Part shown: positions 1 to 6,567 of the stretch, in pieces | Layout: every line of letters begins with the position of its first letter | Numbering within the stretch: the stretch's first letter is position 1 | DNA from: Opitutia bacterium | GTDB lineage: Bacteria; Verrucomicrobiota; Verrucomicrobiia; Opitutales; UBA953 | Assembly (NCBI GenBank): GCA_947460445.1 | Contig: CANHHS010000042.1 | Coordinates: forward strand, 1-12,123 | Reading direction: 5' to 3' | DNA length: 12,123 nt | The notes under the pieces: model-generated | The model's input: only the letters and a program-made list of their open reading frames with translations | The model's database searches: none | What the model was told of the DNA's origin: nothing | Position numbers and translations under genes: made by a program

Positions 1-410
1 GTACGACCCTTCACTAAACGCTGCACAGCGGCAAAGCGCAGAATCTGTTCCATCTTCGCAATTTCCGCAGGGTCTATTTCTTTTTGACCGCGAGCTGCTT
101 CAACGGCTACGCGGGCGCGCTCTTCCGCTTGCTCAATTGCCCGAAGGTCAATCTTGGCTTCGTCAATCGCCGCCTCTGTCACAACGGATACCTTATCGGA
201 AACAATCCGTACAAATCCGCTATCGATGGCGAGTCGCGTAATTTTGCCACCCAAGGTGACAATGACTTCGCCCGCGGCGATCACCGCTGTCAACGGGATG
301 TGTCCAGGAAGGATACCAATGCTTCCCATCTCCGTCGGCAAGTTCACGCAATCCGCTGTACCTTGGTAGGCACGGCGATCGGGTGTAACAATTTCGAGAG
401 AGAGGGGCAT
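1..410 (-). CDS. atpC: ATP synthase F1 subunit epsilon (3' end cut by the window edge)
   Basis: This is the epsilon subunit of the F1 central stalk, which binds gamma and the c-ring and can inhibit ATP hydrolysis through its C-terminal helices. Translation from the ATG at 410 gives 136 residues with no stop before the left edge; the family is usually about 135-145 residues, so little is missing. Residues 1-85 match the N-terminal beta-sandwich, beginning MPLSLEIVTPDRRAYQG and containing LPTEMGSIGILPGHIPL (24-40). Residues 86-136 form the helical hairpin (DEAKIDLRAIEQAEERAR). The start lies 4 nt after the atpD stop, with no convincing Shine-Dalgarno sequence, so translational coupling to atpD is likely. 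This is the last gene of the atp operon visible here. Confidence 0.95.
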   Translation of the reverse strand, partial: MPLSLEIVTPDRRAYQGTADCVNLPTEMGSIGILPGHIPLTAVIAAGEVIVTLGGKITRLAIDSGFVRIVSDKVSVVTEAAIDEAKIDLRAIEQAEERARVAVEAARGQKEIDPAEIAKMEQILRFAAVQRLVKGR

Positions 411-414
411 CTAC

Positions 415-1851
415 TTACTTATTAACTGTTTTGGCTTTTTCTGAAGCAGCGATCACTTCGTCGATGCCGCCCTTCATGTAGAAGTCGTTTTCGTTCACGT
501 GATCGAGCTCACCAGCGATAATCATTTCGAAGCCGCGGATAGTATCCTCAAGTGAAACATACTTACCAGGCGAGCCGGTGAAGATTTCTGCGACGTGGAA
601 TGGCTGGGAGAGGAACTTCTGCACCTTACGGGCGCGGAAGACGACGAGCTTGTCTTCAGGGGAAAGCTCATCGAGACCCAAGATGGCGATGATGTCCTGT
701 AGGTCTTTGTAGCGCTGAAGGAGGCCTTGAACGCCGCGGGCAACGCGGAAGTGGCGCTCGCCGACGACTTCAGGGGCAAGGGCGGTCGATGTTGATGCCA
801 AGGGATCCACCGCAGGGTAAATGCCAAGCTCAGCAATACGACGCTCGAGCACGACGGTTGAGTCTAAGTGGGCGAAGGTGTTCGCAGGAGCAGGGTCCGT
901 TAAGTCGTCCGCAGGAACGTAGACCGCTTGGAAGGACGTAATCGAGCCCTTCTTCGTCGAGGTGATGCGCTCTTGAAGATTACCCATTTCCGATGCGAGG
1001 GTTGGCTGATAGCCCACGGCCGAAGGTGAACGGCCGAGAAGTGCGGACACTTCGGATCCGGCTTGCGAGAAGCGGAAGACGTTGTCGACGAAGAGCAAGA
1101 CGTCGCGGTTTTGCTCATCGCGGAAGAACTCAGCCATCGCGAGAGCGGAAAGCGCCACGCGCATACGTGCACCAGGCGGCTCGTTCATTTGGCCGTACAC
1201 GAGGGCAACTTTGGACTTCGAAAGGTCCTTCTGGTCAATAACGCCTGCTTCGGACATTTCGTGGTAAAGGTCATTACCTTCACGTGAGCGCTCGCCGACG
1301 CCTGCAAAGACGGAGAATCCACCCTGCTTCATCGCGATGTTGTTAATGAGCTCCATGATCACGACCGTCTTGCCGACACCCGCACCACCGAAGGCGCCGA
1401 CTTTACCGCCCTTCACGAAGGGACAGATAAGGTCGATGACTTTAATACCTGTTCCGAGAAGTTCGGCCGAGGTAGCTTGCTCGGTGAGAGGCGGAGGTAA
1501 GCGGTGAATTGGGTAACGCTTCTCAGCGTTCACAGGACCGCGTTCATCCACAGCATCGCCCGTAACATTGAAGATGCGGCCAAGAACGGCGTTGCCGACA
1601 GGAACGGTGATTGGGGATCCGGTGTCGACTGCAGGCGTACCGCGTACGAGGCCTTCTGTCGTGGTCATCGCGACCGCGCGAACGAGGCCGTTGCCTAAGT
1701 GCTGCTGCACTTCGAGAACGAGGCGCGTAGGCTTGCCCTCGATTTTGTAGTCAATCTGGATCGCGTTATAAATCTCCGGAACCTTGTCGGAGGGGAATTG
1801 AACGTCGACGACTGCGCCGAGGACTTGAGTGATTGTGCCGGTGGTGCTCAT
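415..1851 (-). CDS. atpD: ATP synthase F1 subunit beta (catalytic)
   Basis: This is the catalytic subunit of F1 (three copies), which makes ATP from ADP and Pi on the cytoplasmic side of the membrane. At 478 residues it is normal in length. Visible motifs are the P-loop GGAGVGKT (155-162), the catalytic glutamate and arginine in GERSREGND (E187, R188), Walker B VLLFVD (251-256), and PADDLTDPAPA (313-322). The lever loop normally written DELSEED reads DELSPED (394-400), a proline in place of a glutamate. The ATG at 1851 has no Shine-Dalgarno sequence; a leader with no G on the mRNA precedes it. The gene lies 33 nt after atpG and 4 nt before atpC. Confidence 0.98.
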   Translation of the reverse strand: MSTTGTITQVLGAVVDVQFPSDKVPEIYNAIQIDYKIEGKPTRLVLEVQQHLGNGLVRAVAMTTTEGLVRGTPAVDTGSPITVPVGNAVLGRIFNVTGDAVDERGPVNAEKRYPIHRLPPPLTEQATSAELLGTGIKVIDLICPFVKGGKVGAFGGAGVGKTVVIMELINNIAMKQGGFSVFAGVGERSREGNDLYHEMSEAGVIDQKDLSKSKVALVYGQMNEPPGARMRVALSALAMAEFFRDEQNRDVLLFVDNVFRFSQAGSEVSALLGRSPSAVGYQPTLASEMGNLQERITSTKKGSITSFQAVYVPADDLTDPAPANTFAHLDSTVVLERRIAELGIYPAVDPLASTSTALAPEVVGERHFRVARGVQGLLQRYKDLQDIIAILGLDELSPEDKLVVFRARKVQKFLSQPFHVAEIFTGSPGKYVSLEDTIRGFEMIIAGELDHVNENDFYMKGGIDEVIAASEKAKTVNK

Positions 1852-1895
1852 GTTTAAAAAAGTTAGGTGGGTTTGGGTGTAAAATTAAGATTGGG
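1852..1895 (-). promoter_or_regulatory. G-free translation leader of atpD
   Basis: The 44 nt before the atpD ATG contain no G on the mRNA strand. This covers the whole 33-nt atpG-atpD gap plus the last codons of atpG. No Shine-Dalgarno-like sequence is present. The leader carries CCAAACCCA (1876 to 1868), 16 nt before the ATG; the atpA leader has the same 9-mer and the atpE leader shares its CCAAACC core. A role as an unstructured initiation region or enhancer is an inference. Confidence 0.55.
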
Positions 1896-2766
1896 CGGAA
1901 GCGCCTGCAGTCAGTTCGAGAATTTCCTGTGTAATCGCTGCTTGGCGGGCCTTGTTATACTCAAGCGAAAGAGCGGCAGCGATTTTCTTGGAATTGTCTG
2001 TGGCTGCTTTCATCGCCACCATGCGCGAACTGTGTTCCGAAGCCTTTGATTCGAGGACGGCTTGGTGAACAGCCTGCTTGAAGAACAGTCCGGGTAACTC
2101 TTTGAGAATTTGGCTAGCTGAAGGTTCAAAAATCATGTCACGCTCATCGTGCTCAATCTTTGGTTCAGGCAGGCCAAGCTTTTCTCTCAATTCGCGAGCT
2201 TGTTGTACAAGGCTGTCTGCGGGCAAGAGACGCTGCACACGCGGTGTTTGCACCAGGGTGTTCTTGAAGTAGGCGTACAACACTTCAACGGTATCTACTT
2301 TGCCATCAAGGAAGGCCTTGATAAGGAATTCGGCAGCCGGGCGCACTTCGCTGAAATTAGCTCGGTCAGAAACTGGGAAGTCGGCAAGCAGTGTGCGCCC
2401 AGCACGGGCGAGCGCTTGCTTACCTTTGCGGCCGATGGTCACAAAAGCTGCGCCCTGAATTTCAAAAGCGACGCGGGTAAGATTACCGTTGAGCGCGCCA
2501 CACATGCCTTTGTCGGGTGTGATTAAAAGGATGCCGCGCGTCTTGACGTCACGCTTCTTTAAAAGTGGGTGCGAAAATTCGCCTACCTTACTCAACGCAG
2601 TGTCGAGAATTTCGCCAAGTAACTCGGCGTAATCACGACTCGCCTTGGCGGCGTCTTGGGCACGCTTCATTTTCGAGGACGCGACGAGCTGCATGGCACG
2701 GGTAATTTGACCGGTGCTTTTAACCGATTTGATTCGGTTGCGGATCTCGCGAAGTCCTTTAGGCAT
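1885..2766 (-). CDS. atpG: ATP synthase F1 subunit gamma
   Basis: This is the rotor shaft of F1, a single copy that couples c-ring rotation to the beta catalytic sites. It has 293 residues, a normal length. The N-terminal helix (1-60) carries the family signature IRNRIKSVKSTGQITRAM followed by LVASSKMKRAQ. DKGMCGALNGN (85-95) corresponds to the usual DRGLCGGLN segment. The C-terminal helix carries EHSSRMVAMKAATDN (244-258) and NKARQAAITQEILEL, as in typical gamma subunits. The ATG at 2766 is 25 nt after the atpA stop and has no recognisable Shine-Dalgarno sequence. Unlike the atpA and atpD leaders, its leader contains G (three positions). Confidence 0.97.
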   Translation of the reverse strand: MPKGLREIRNRIKSVKSTGQITRAMQLVASSKMKRAQDAAKASRDYAELLGEILDTALSKVGEFSHPLLKKRDVKTRGILLITPDKGMCGALNGNLTRVAFEIQGAAFVTIGRKGKQALARAGRTLLADFPVSDRANFSEVRPAAEFLIKAFLDGKVDTVEVLYAYFKNTLVQTPRVQRLLPADSLVQQARELREKLGLPEPKIEHDERDMIFEPSASQILKELPGLFFKQAVHQAVLESKASEHSSRMVAMKAATDNSKKIAAALSLEYNKARQAAITQEILELTAGASAQS

Positions 2767-2791
2767 AGCGTGCGTTTAGTGAGGGAGTGGC

Positions 2792-4318
2792 TTAGCCCTT
2801 GAATCCGCGACGCCAAGTATCGCAGGCGCTCTTCAGCTCTGCAGCACCCGCGTCATCAATCTTCTCACCTTGGCGAATTTTTGTGAGTACGCCAATTTTG
2901 GTGGATTCAAAGTGTGCTTGTAGTGACTGCGCGGCAGCTTGGACGGACTTGACGGCAACATCATTGAAGAAGCCGTTTTGCATCGCCCAAATCAACGCAC
3001 ACTGAATCTCAGCAGACTTTGGTGCAGTGGGAGGCTGTTTAAAGAGTTCCACGAAGCGGTCACCTTTATCAAGGATGCCCTTTGTTTGCGCATCAAGGTC
3101 TGAACCGAATTGAGCAAAGGCAGCCAGTTCGCGATACTGTGCGAGTTCGCCTTTAACTTTACCGGCAACTTGCTTGAACGCTTTAATTTGTGCGGCCGAA
3201 CCCACGCGCGACACGGAGAGGCCTACCGAGACAGCTGGACGGATACCTTGGTTGAACAAGTCGGTCTGAAGGAAGACCTGACCGTCTGTAATCGAAATGA
3301 CGTTGGTAGGAATGTAAGCCGAGACGTCACCCGCTTGGGTTTCAATAATTGGCAGAGCGGTGAGCGATCCTTTACCAGCCAAGCGAGCGGAGCGCTCAAG
3401 TAAGCGGGAGTGCAAGTAGAAGACGTCGCCAGGATACGCTTCGCGACCCGAGGGGCGCTTTAAGATCAGTGAGATTTGGCGATAAGCTGCGGCGTGCTTG
3501 GAAAGGTCATCGTACACGATGAGTGCATCCATACCGTTTTCCATGAACCACTCGCCGATAGCGGTGCCAGAGAATGGTGCGAAGACTTGATTGGCGGCGT
3601 TGTCCGCAGCAGGTGCGGCGACAATCACACAGAACTCCATGGCGCCAGCCTTCTCGAGTGTGCCGATGGTGCGGGCGATTGAAGAATTCTTTGTGCCGAT
3701 GGCGACGTAGACAGAATAAACAGGGCGGAACTTCGCATCACCCGAAGCCAGACCGACGCGATTGGCGTTGGCTTGGTTAATGATGGTGTCGATAGCGATC
3801 GTGGTTTTTCCGGTAGCACGGTCGCCGATGATGAGTTCGCGCTGACCGCGGCCGATAGGGATCATCGCATCAATTGCCATGATACCTGTCTGCATCGGTT
3901 GATCGACAGACTTACGAGGAATAATACCGGGAGCGATTTTTTCGACAGGGTAACGCTCGGTTGACTGGATGGGGCCTTTGCCGTCCACAGGATTACCTAA
4001 AGCATCAACCACGCGTCCGAGCAGGCCCTTGCCAACAGGGATTGAGAGCAGGCGTCCAGTCGTCTTTGCCTCCATGCCTTCTTTAAGGCTAGAGATGTCA
4101 CCCATGACGACGCAGCCGACGGTGTCTTCGGCAAGGTTTAGCGCAACGCCTTGTAGTCCGCCCGGAAGCTCAATCATTTCGTTCATCATGACGCCGGAGA
4201 GGCCGTCGATGGCGGCGACACCGTCCGCAAGGGTGACGATGGTGCCAACGTTGGACTTGCCCGCACGGGTGTCCAGGCCGGCGATGGCCTTTTGAATCTG
4301 ATCGATCGCGTTACTCAT
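2792..4318 (-). CDS. atpA: ATP synthase F1 subunit alpha
   Basis: This is the non-catalytic nucleotide-binding subunit of F1 (three copies), which supplies the arginine finger to the beta active site. It has 508 residues, normal for the family. The P-loop is GDRATGKT (165-172), whereas nearly all family members have GDRQTGKT. Other landmarks are ALIVYDDLSKHAAAYRQ (265-281), PSGREAYPGDVFYLHSRLLE (289-308) and SVSRVGSAAQ with the arginine finger R371. The ATG at 4318 lacks a Shine-Dalgarno sequence and follows a G-free leader. The gene sits 34 nt after atpH and 25 nt before atpG. Confidence 0.98.
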   Translation of the reverse strand: MSNAIDQIQKAIAGLDTRAGKSNVGTIVTLADGVAAIDGLSGVMMNEMIELPGGLQGVALNLAEDTVGCVVMGDISSLKEGMEAKTTGRLLSIPVGKGLLGRVVDALGNPVDGKGPIQSTERYPVEKIAPGIIPRKSVDQPMQTGIMAIDAMIPIGRGQRELIIGDRATGKTTIAIDTIINQANANRVGLASGDAKFRPVYSVYVAIGTKNSSIARTIGTLEKAGAMEFCVIVAAPAADNAANQVFAPFSGTAIGEWFMENGMDALIVYDDLSKHAAAYRQISLILKRPSGREAYPGDVFYLHSRLLERSARLAGKGSLTALPIIETQAGDVSAYIPTNVISITDGQVFLQTDLFNQGIRPAVSVGLSVSRVGSAAQIKAFKQVAGKVKGELAQYRELAAFAQFGSDLDAQTKGILDKGDRFVELFKQPPTAPKSAEIQCALIWAMQNGFFNDVAVKSVQAAAQSLQAHFESTKIGVLTKIRQGEKIDDAGAAELKSACDTWRRGFKG

Positions 4319-4363
4319 TGTAGGAAGGTTTAGGGGATGGGTTTGGAAATTTTTAGGAAAGAG
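4319..4363 (-). promoter_or_regulatory. G-free translation leader of atpA
   Basis: The 45 nt before the atpA ATG contain no G on the mRNA strand. This is the full 34-nt atpH-atpA gap plus the end of atpH. There is no Shine-Dalgarno sequence. CCAAACCCA occurs at 4346 to 4338, 19 nt before the ATG, matching the 9-mer in the atpD leader. Its function as an SD-independent initiation signal is an inference. Confidence 0.55.
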
Positions 4364-4748
4364 CCTTCACCAAGTTGGCAAGGCGAAGGGCGGAAGTAAG
4401 ATCGGTAACGTCGTCACCGACGCGTACACGGAATCCAGCAAGGAGCGCATCCTTGCGTGTGGGCACTGGGGTGACGGGACGACCGAGTGTTTTAGTGAAA
4501 TAAGCCGCAATCGCTGCAGCGTCATTTGCAGAGAGCGGTCCTGCGTGCTCAATGCGAGCCTCGCTACGCGCAATCTCACGGCGAACCGAAGTGAGGTACG
4601 CGCGCAAAACTGGGCGCAATTCGTGAGCCGAATATTTTTTAGAAATCGCTGCAACCACTGCGCTGACGCGCTCGGAAGAAACCACTCCGTCATGGAGGGA
4701 AAGCGCCAGGAGGCGCTTGGCTTCAACTCGTGCAGCGGCGGGTGACAT
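4353..4748 (-). CDS. atpH: ATP synthase subunit delta, short form
   Basis: This is the delta subunit, which joins the b-dimer peripheral stalk to the top of the alpha3-beta3 head. The C-terminal domain is recognisable: residues 62-131 align with the E. coli C-terminal region, including DALLAGFRVRVGDDVTD (100-116) and a final helix LRLANLVKAL. The protein has only 131 residues against about 175-180 usually. The deficit of about 45 residues falls in the N-terminal helical bundle that grips alpha. The reading frame upstream of the ATG at 4748 meets a TGA after 12 codons with no ATG, GTG or TTG between, so a mis-called start does not explain the shortness. The start is 8 nt after the atpF stop with no Shine-Dalgarno sequence, so coupling to atpF is likely. 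Its position between atpF and atpA supports the identity. Confidence 0.9.
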   Translation of the reverse strand: MSPAAARVEAKRLLALSLHDGVVSSERVSAVVAAISKKYSAHELRPVLRAYLTSVRREIARSEARIEHAGPLSANDAAAIAAYFTKTLGRPVTPVPTRKDALLAGFRVRVGDDVTDLTSALRLANLVKALS

Positions 4749-4756
4749 CGAGAAAA

Positions 4757-5317
4757 TTACCGAGCGAGTTGCTTGGTCGCGGCCTCATTGAGGCGCGTCT
4801 TGGTGGCATCATCGAGCGATTGCTCGAGAACTTTTGCAGCGGTCTCGACAACAAGGCGGGCCGCATCGGTGCGGAACTCGACTTGCATACGACGACGGTC
4901 GGCTTCGATTGCCTCTTGGCCACGACGAATGACTTCCGTGGTCGCAACGACTGCTTCTGCTTTGGCGGCTTCGACAACTTGTTTAGCAGCCGCACGTGCT
5001 TGAGTAAGAATGGTGGCGGATTCTTCGGCAGCCTGGTTCAGGCGCGCTTCCGCAGTTTTGTTAGCTTCGGCTAAGCGCTTTTCAGCAGCAGCAGCATCGG
5101 CGAGTCCTTTTTCAATAATCGCTGTGCGCTGCTCGAGCGTGCCAAGTGCCGGCTTAATCGCCCACTTCCAAAGAACGAAAGCAAGGATGCAGAAGTTAAT
5201 CAGCTGGACGATGAGGTGCGGACCATCGACGCCGAAGTTGCCGAGCAATTCGGAAATGGGGTTATTGGCGTGTCCGTTTTCGGCGGAGCCGTGGGCGGTT
5301 TCGAGGAGGAAGGTCAT
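4757..5317 (-). CDS. atpF: ATP synthase Fo subunit b
   Basis: This is the peripheral stalk subunit (two copies) that holds the F1 head static against the rotor. It has 186 residues. A polar N-terminal extension (1-32, with HGSAENGHANNP) precedes one transmembrane helix at about 34-56 (IVQLINFCILAFVLWKWAIKP). From about residue 60 on there is a long alanine-, glutamate- and lysine-rich coiled coil, as in all b subunits. The extension makes it somewhat longer than the 156 residues of E. coli b. The gene starts 69 nt after atpE, beyond a strong hairpin. No Shine-Dalgarno sequence precedes the ATG at 5317. Confidence 0.95.
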   Translation of the reverse strand: MTFLLETAHGSAENGHANNPISELLGNFGVDGPHLIVQLINFCILAFVLWKWAIKPALGTLEQRTAIIEKGLADAAAAEKRLAEANKTAEARLNQAAEESATILTQARAAAKQVVEAAKAEAVVATTEVIRRGQEAIEADRRRMQVEFRTDAARLVVETAAKVLEQSLDDATKTRLNEAATKQLAR

Positions 5318-5354
5318 GGCGATAAATTCTGCGCTTGGGTAAAGGTAAGTGGCG

Positions 5355-5372
5355 GGCCCCCTTGCGGGGGCC
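5355..5372 (-). promoter_or_regulatory. GNRA-capped GC hairpin between atpE and atpF
   Basis: On the mRNA strand, GGCCCCC and GGGGGCC form a perfect 7-bp GC stem around a GCAA tetraloop, a GNRA type. A further 4 bp (GTGG/CCAC) can form outside a small internal loop. The hairpin begins 14 nt after the atpE stop. No U-run follows, so it is not a standard intrinsic terminator. It may protect the upstream atpE message from 3' exonucleases or partly attenuate transcription. The structure is read directly; the function is inferred. Confidence 0.65.
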
Positions 5373-5386
5373 TCACCACAACTGGC

Positions 5387-5596
5387 TTATACTTGGGCCT
5401 TGAGGAAGATCGCGTAGAACGCGACCGCTTCAGCGAGAGCCATGCCCAGGATGGACTGGACGAGGATCTTGCCGGAGGCCTCAGGGTTACGACCCACGGA
5501 TTCGACAGCTTTGGCACCAATCATTGCTACACCGATAGCAGCCGCGAGGCAGCCAGCAGCAGCAGGAAGGGAACCGGTAATTTCAGCGAGGATCAT
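5387..5596 (-). CDS. atpE: ATP synthase Fo subunit c
   Basis: This is the proteolipid that forms the rotor ring and carries the coupling ion. The ATG at 5596 gives 69 residues beginning MILAEITGSLPAAAG. Two transmembrane helices flank the polar loop around ESVGRNPEASGK (32-43). The essential carboxylate is E56 in ALAEAVAFY. Compared with the Na+-type Ilyobacter c subunit, the ligand positions read V23 (for Gln), A57 (for Ser) and V58 (for Thr), so the ring is predicted to use protons. The helix-1 glycine motif is degenerate, with C16, A18, A20, G22 and A24. A longer TTG-start reading (89 residues) adds a polar, unconserved N-terminus and is rejected. No Shine-Dalgarno sequence is present; a G-free AC-rich leader precedes the ATG. 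Confidence 0.96.
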   Translation of the reverse strand: MILAEITGSLPAAAGCLAAAIGVAMIGAKAVESVGRNPEASGKILVQSILGMALAEAVAFYAIFLKAQV

Positions 5597-5625
5597 ATAT
5601 GTGTGTGTGTTTGGTTTGGTTTTTT
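5597..5625 (-). promoter_or_regulatory. G-free AC-rich leader of atpE
   Basis: The 29 nt before the atpE ATG contain no G on the mRNA strand and consist mostly of A and C, with a run of CA repeats (ACACACACAC) next to the start. CCAAACC lies at 5619 to 5613, 16 nt before the ATG. No Shine-Dalgarno sequence is present. E. coli atpE is known to use an upstream translational enhancer; this element could play the same role, which is an inference. Confidence 0.55.
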
Positions 5626-5677
5626 CTCGATCGGCCGCATGGGGAGTTCCCAGCAAGTCGCTAACCGTGAAAGTAAA

Positions 5678-6535
5678 TTAGTGGGCGTGTTCTTCGTCGT
5701 GTCCGCCTTCGTGATTACAAATGAGGCCGATATAAACGGCGGAAAGAAGCGTGAAGACGAATGCTTGAATCAAGCCAACCAGAACTTCGAGCATCGCAGC
5801 GAGCGCAGGTACAACATAGGGCGCGGTGTTGCCAAGTGCGTGGATTAAATTTTCGCCGCCGAAGACATTTCCGTAAAGGCGGAACGAAAGTGAAATGATT
5901 CGGAAAAGAATGGAGACGACCTCAATGCCGCCGACACCAACGAAGATAAAGCTGAGCAAAATCCACATCGGTAATCCAATTTCTTTCTTGTCCGCTTTGT
6001 TGCCAAAAAGATCAAAGATGAGCACCTTCAGGCCAGCGTAGCGAAGCACGAAGTATGTCCAGAAAGTGAACGATAGAATACTGAGTGCTAAGGTTGTATT
6101 GAGGTCGGAATTTGCTGGGCGAATGGCATCAACCCATTCTGTACCGTTCTGGTATTTAAGCGTACCAACTCCGGGGAGTAAGCCACTCCAGTTCATCAAT
6201 AAAATGAAAACGAAAAATGCGCAGAGCGCGGGGAAAACTTTCCCGATCATTTTTTTTCCAACAATCGGCTCAAGTGCATCGCGAAGGCCTTGCGCCATGC
6301 CTTCAACGATCGCCTGACCTTTGCCGGGAATCAATTTCGGCGTGCCAACGGTTAAGCGCACTGCGACGATAATGAGCAGAGCGATAATCCAAGTCGTGAG
6401 AACAGAATTCGTGACAGGAAATCCACCGATCTCGAAAAGGTTCGTTGCAGTTGCTGAAACACCTTCATGACTTTCACCACTCGCGGCCATGAGCAGGGAG
6501 GGTGAAAAAAGAAGGGTGAAAAAGTAACGCTTCAT
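5678..6535 (-). CDS. atpB: ATP synthase Fo subunit a
   Basis: This is the membrane stator subunit that forms the two proton half-channels against the c-ring. I chose the ATG at 6535 (285 residues) rather than the in-frame ATG at 6574. AGGAG sits 8 nt upstream of it, and the protein then starts with a signal-like segment MKRYFFTLLFSPSLLMAASG. The essential arginine is R219 in SLSFRLYGNVFGGENL. Q257 in VGLIQAFVFTLLSAVYIGL corresponds to E. coli Q252. Five or so hydrophobic helices can be seen (46-62, 104-122, 148-166, 190-215, 245-272). The C-terminal tail HEGGHDEEHAH is rich in histidine and acidic residues. It is the first gene of the operon, with no atpI or atpZ between it and pdxH. Confidence 0.95.
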   Translation of the reverse strand: MKRYFFTLLFSPSLLMAASGESHEGVSATATNLFEIGGFPVTNSVLTTWIIALLIIVAVRLTVGTPKLIPGKGQAIVEGMAQGLRDALEPIVGKKMIGKVFPALCAFFVFILLMNWSGLLPGVGTLKYQNGTEWVDAIRPANSDLNTTLALSILSFTFWTYFVLRYAGLKVLIFDLFGNKADKKEIGLPMWILLSFIFVGVGGIEVVSILFRIISLSFRLYGNVFGGENLIHALGNTAPYVVPALAAMLEVLVGLIQAFVFTLLSAVYIGLICNHEGGHDEEHAH

Positions 6536-6540
6536 GCGGC

Positions 6541-6567
6541 AGGCTCCTACAAGGGAGAAGGGAGCCT
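6541..6567 (-). promoter_or_regulatory. atpB Shine-Dalgarno site inside an inverted repeat
   Basis: The atpB Shine-Dalgarno AGGAG is at 6548 to 6544, with 8 nt to the ATG at 6535. Its GGAG is part of GGAGCCT (6547 to 6541), which is perfectly complementary to AGGCTCC (6567 to 6561), a 7-bp stem with a 13-nt loop. A second upstream segment, GCTCCT (6597 to 6592), could pair with AGGAGC instead. The Shine-Dalgarno site could therefore be sequestered. The repeat is seen directly; regulation is inferred. Confidence 0.55.

Noticed and set aside
4353..4748. Pseudogene or frameshift as explanation of the short delta subunit
   Set aside because: The frame is intact, packed 8 nt behind atpF and 34 nt before atpA, and the C-terminal domain is complete. 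A true short form is the simpler reading.
5387..5596. Sodium-coupled ATP synthase
   Set aside because: The Gln, Ser and Thr ligand positions of Na+-type c subunits are V23, A57 and V58. Only the carboxylate E56 remains, as in proton-type rings.
5600..5610. GT/CA dinucleotide run as a microsatellite or phase-variable tract
   Set aside because: It has only about five units and lies outside the coding frame, so slippage would not switch a gene. It fits better as part of the G-free leader.
5597..5656. TTG-initiated longer form of subunit c (89 residues)
   Set aside because: The 20 extra residues are polar and unlike the family. The ATG at 5596 gives a normal 69-residue c subunit, and the extra stretch corresponds to the G-free leader.
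5216..5848. 210-codon plus-strand open frame opposite atpF, atpE and atpB
   Set aside because: It lies antisense to three well-supported genes, and its translation has no recognisable domain. It is a by-product of codon use on the other strand.
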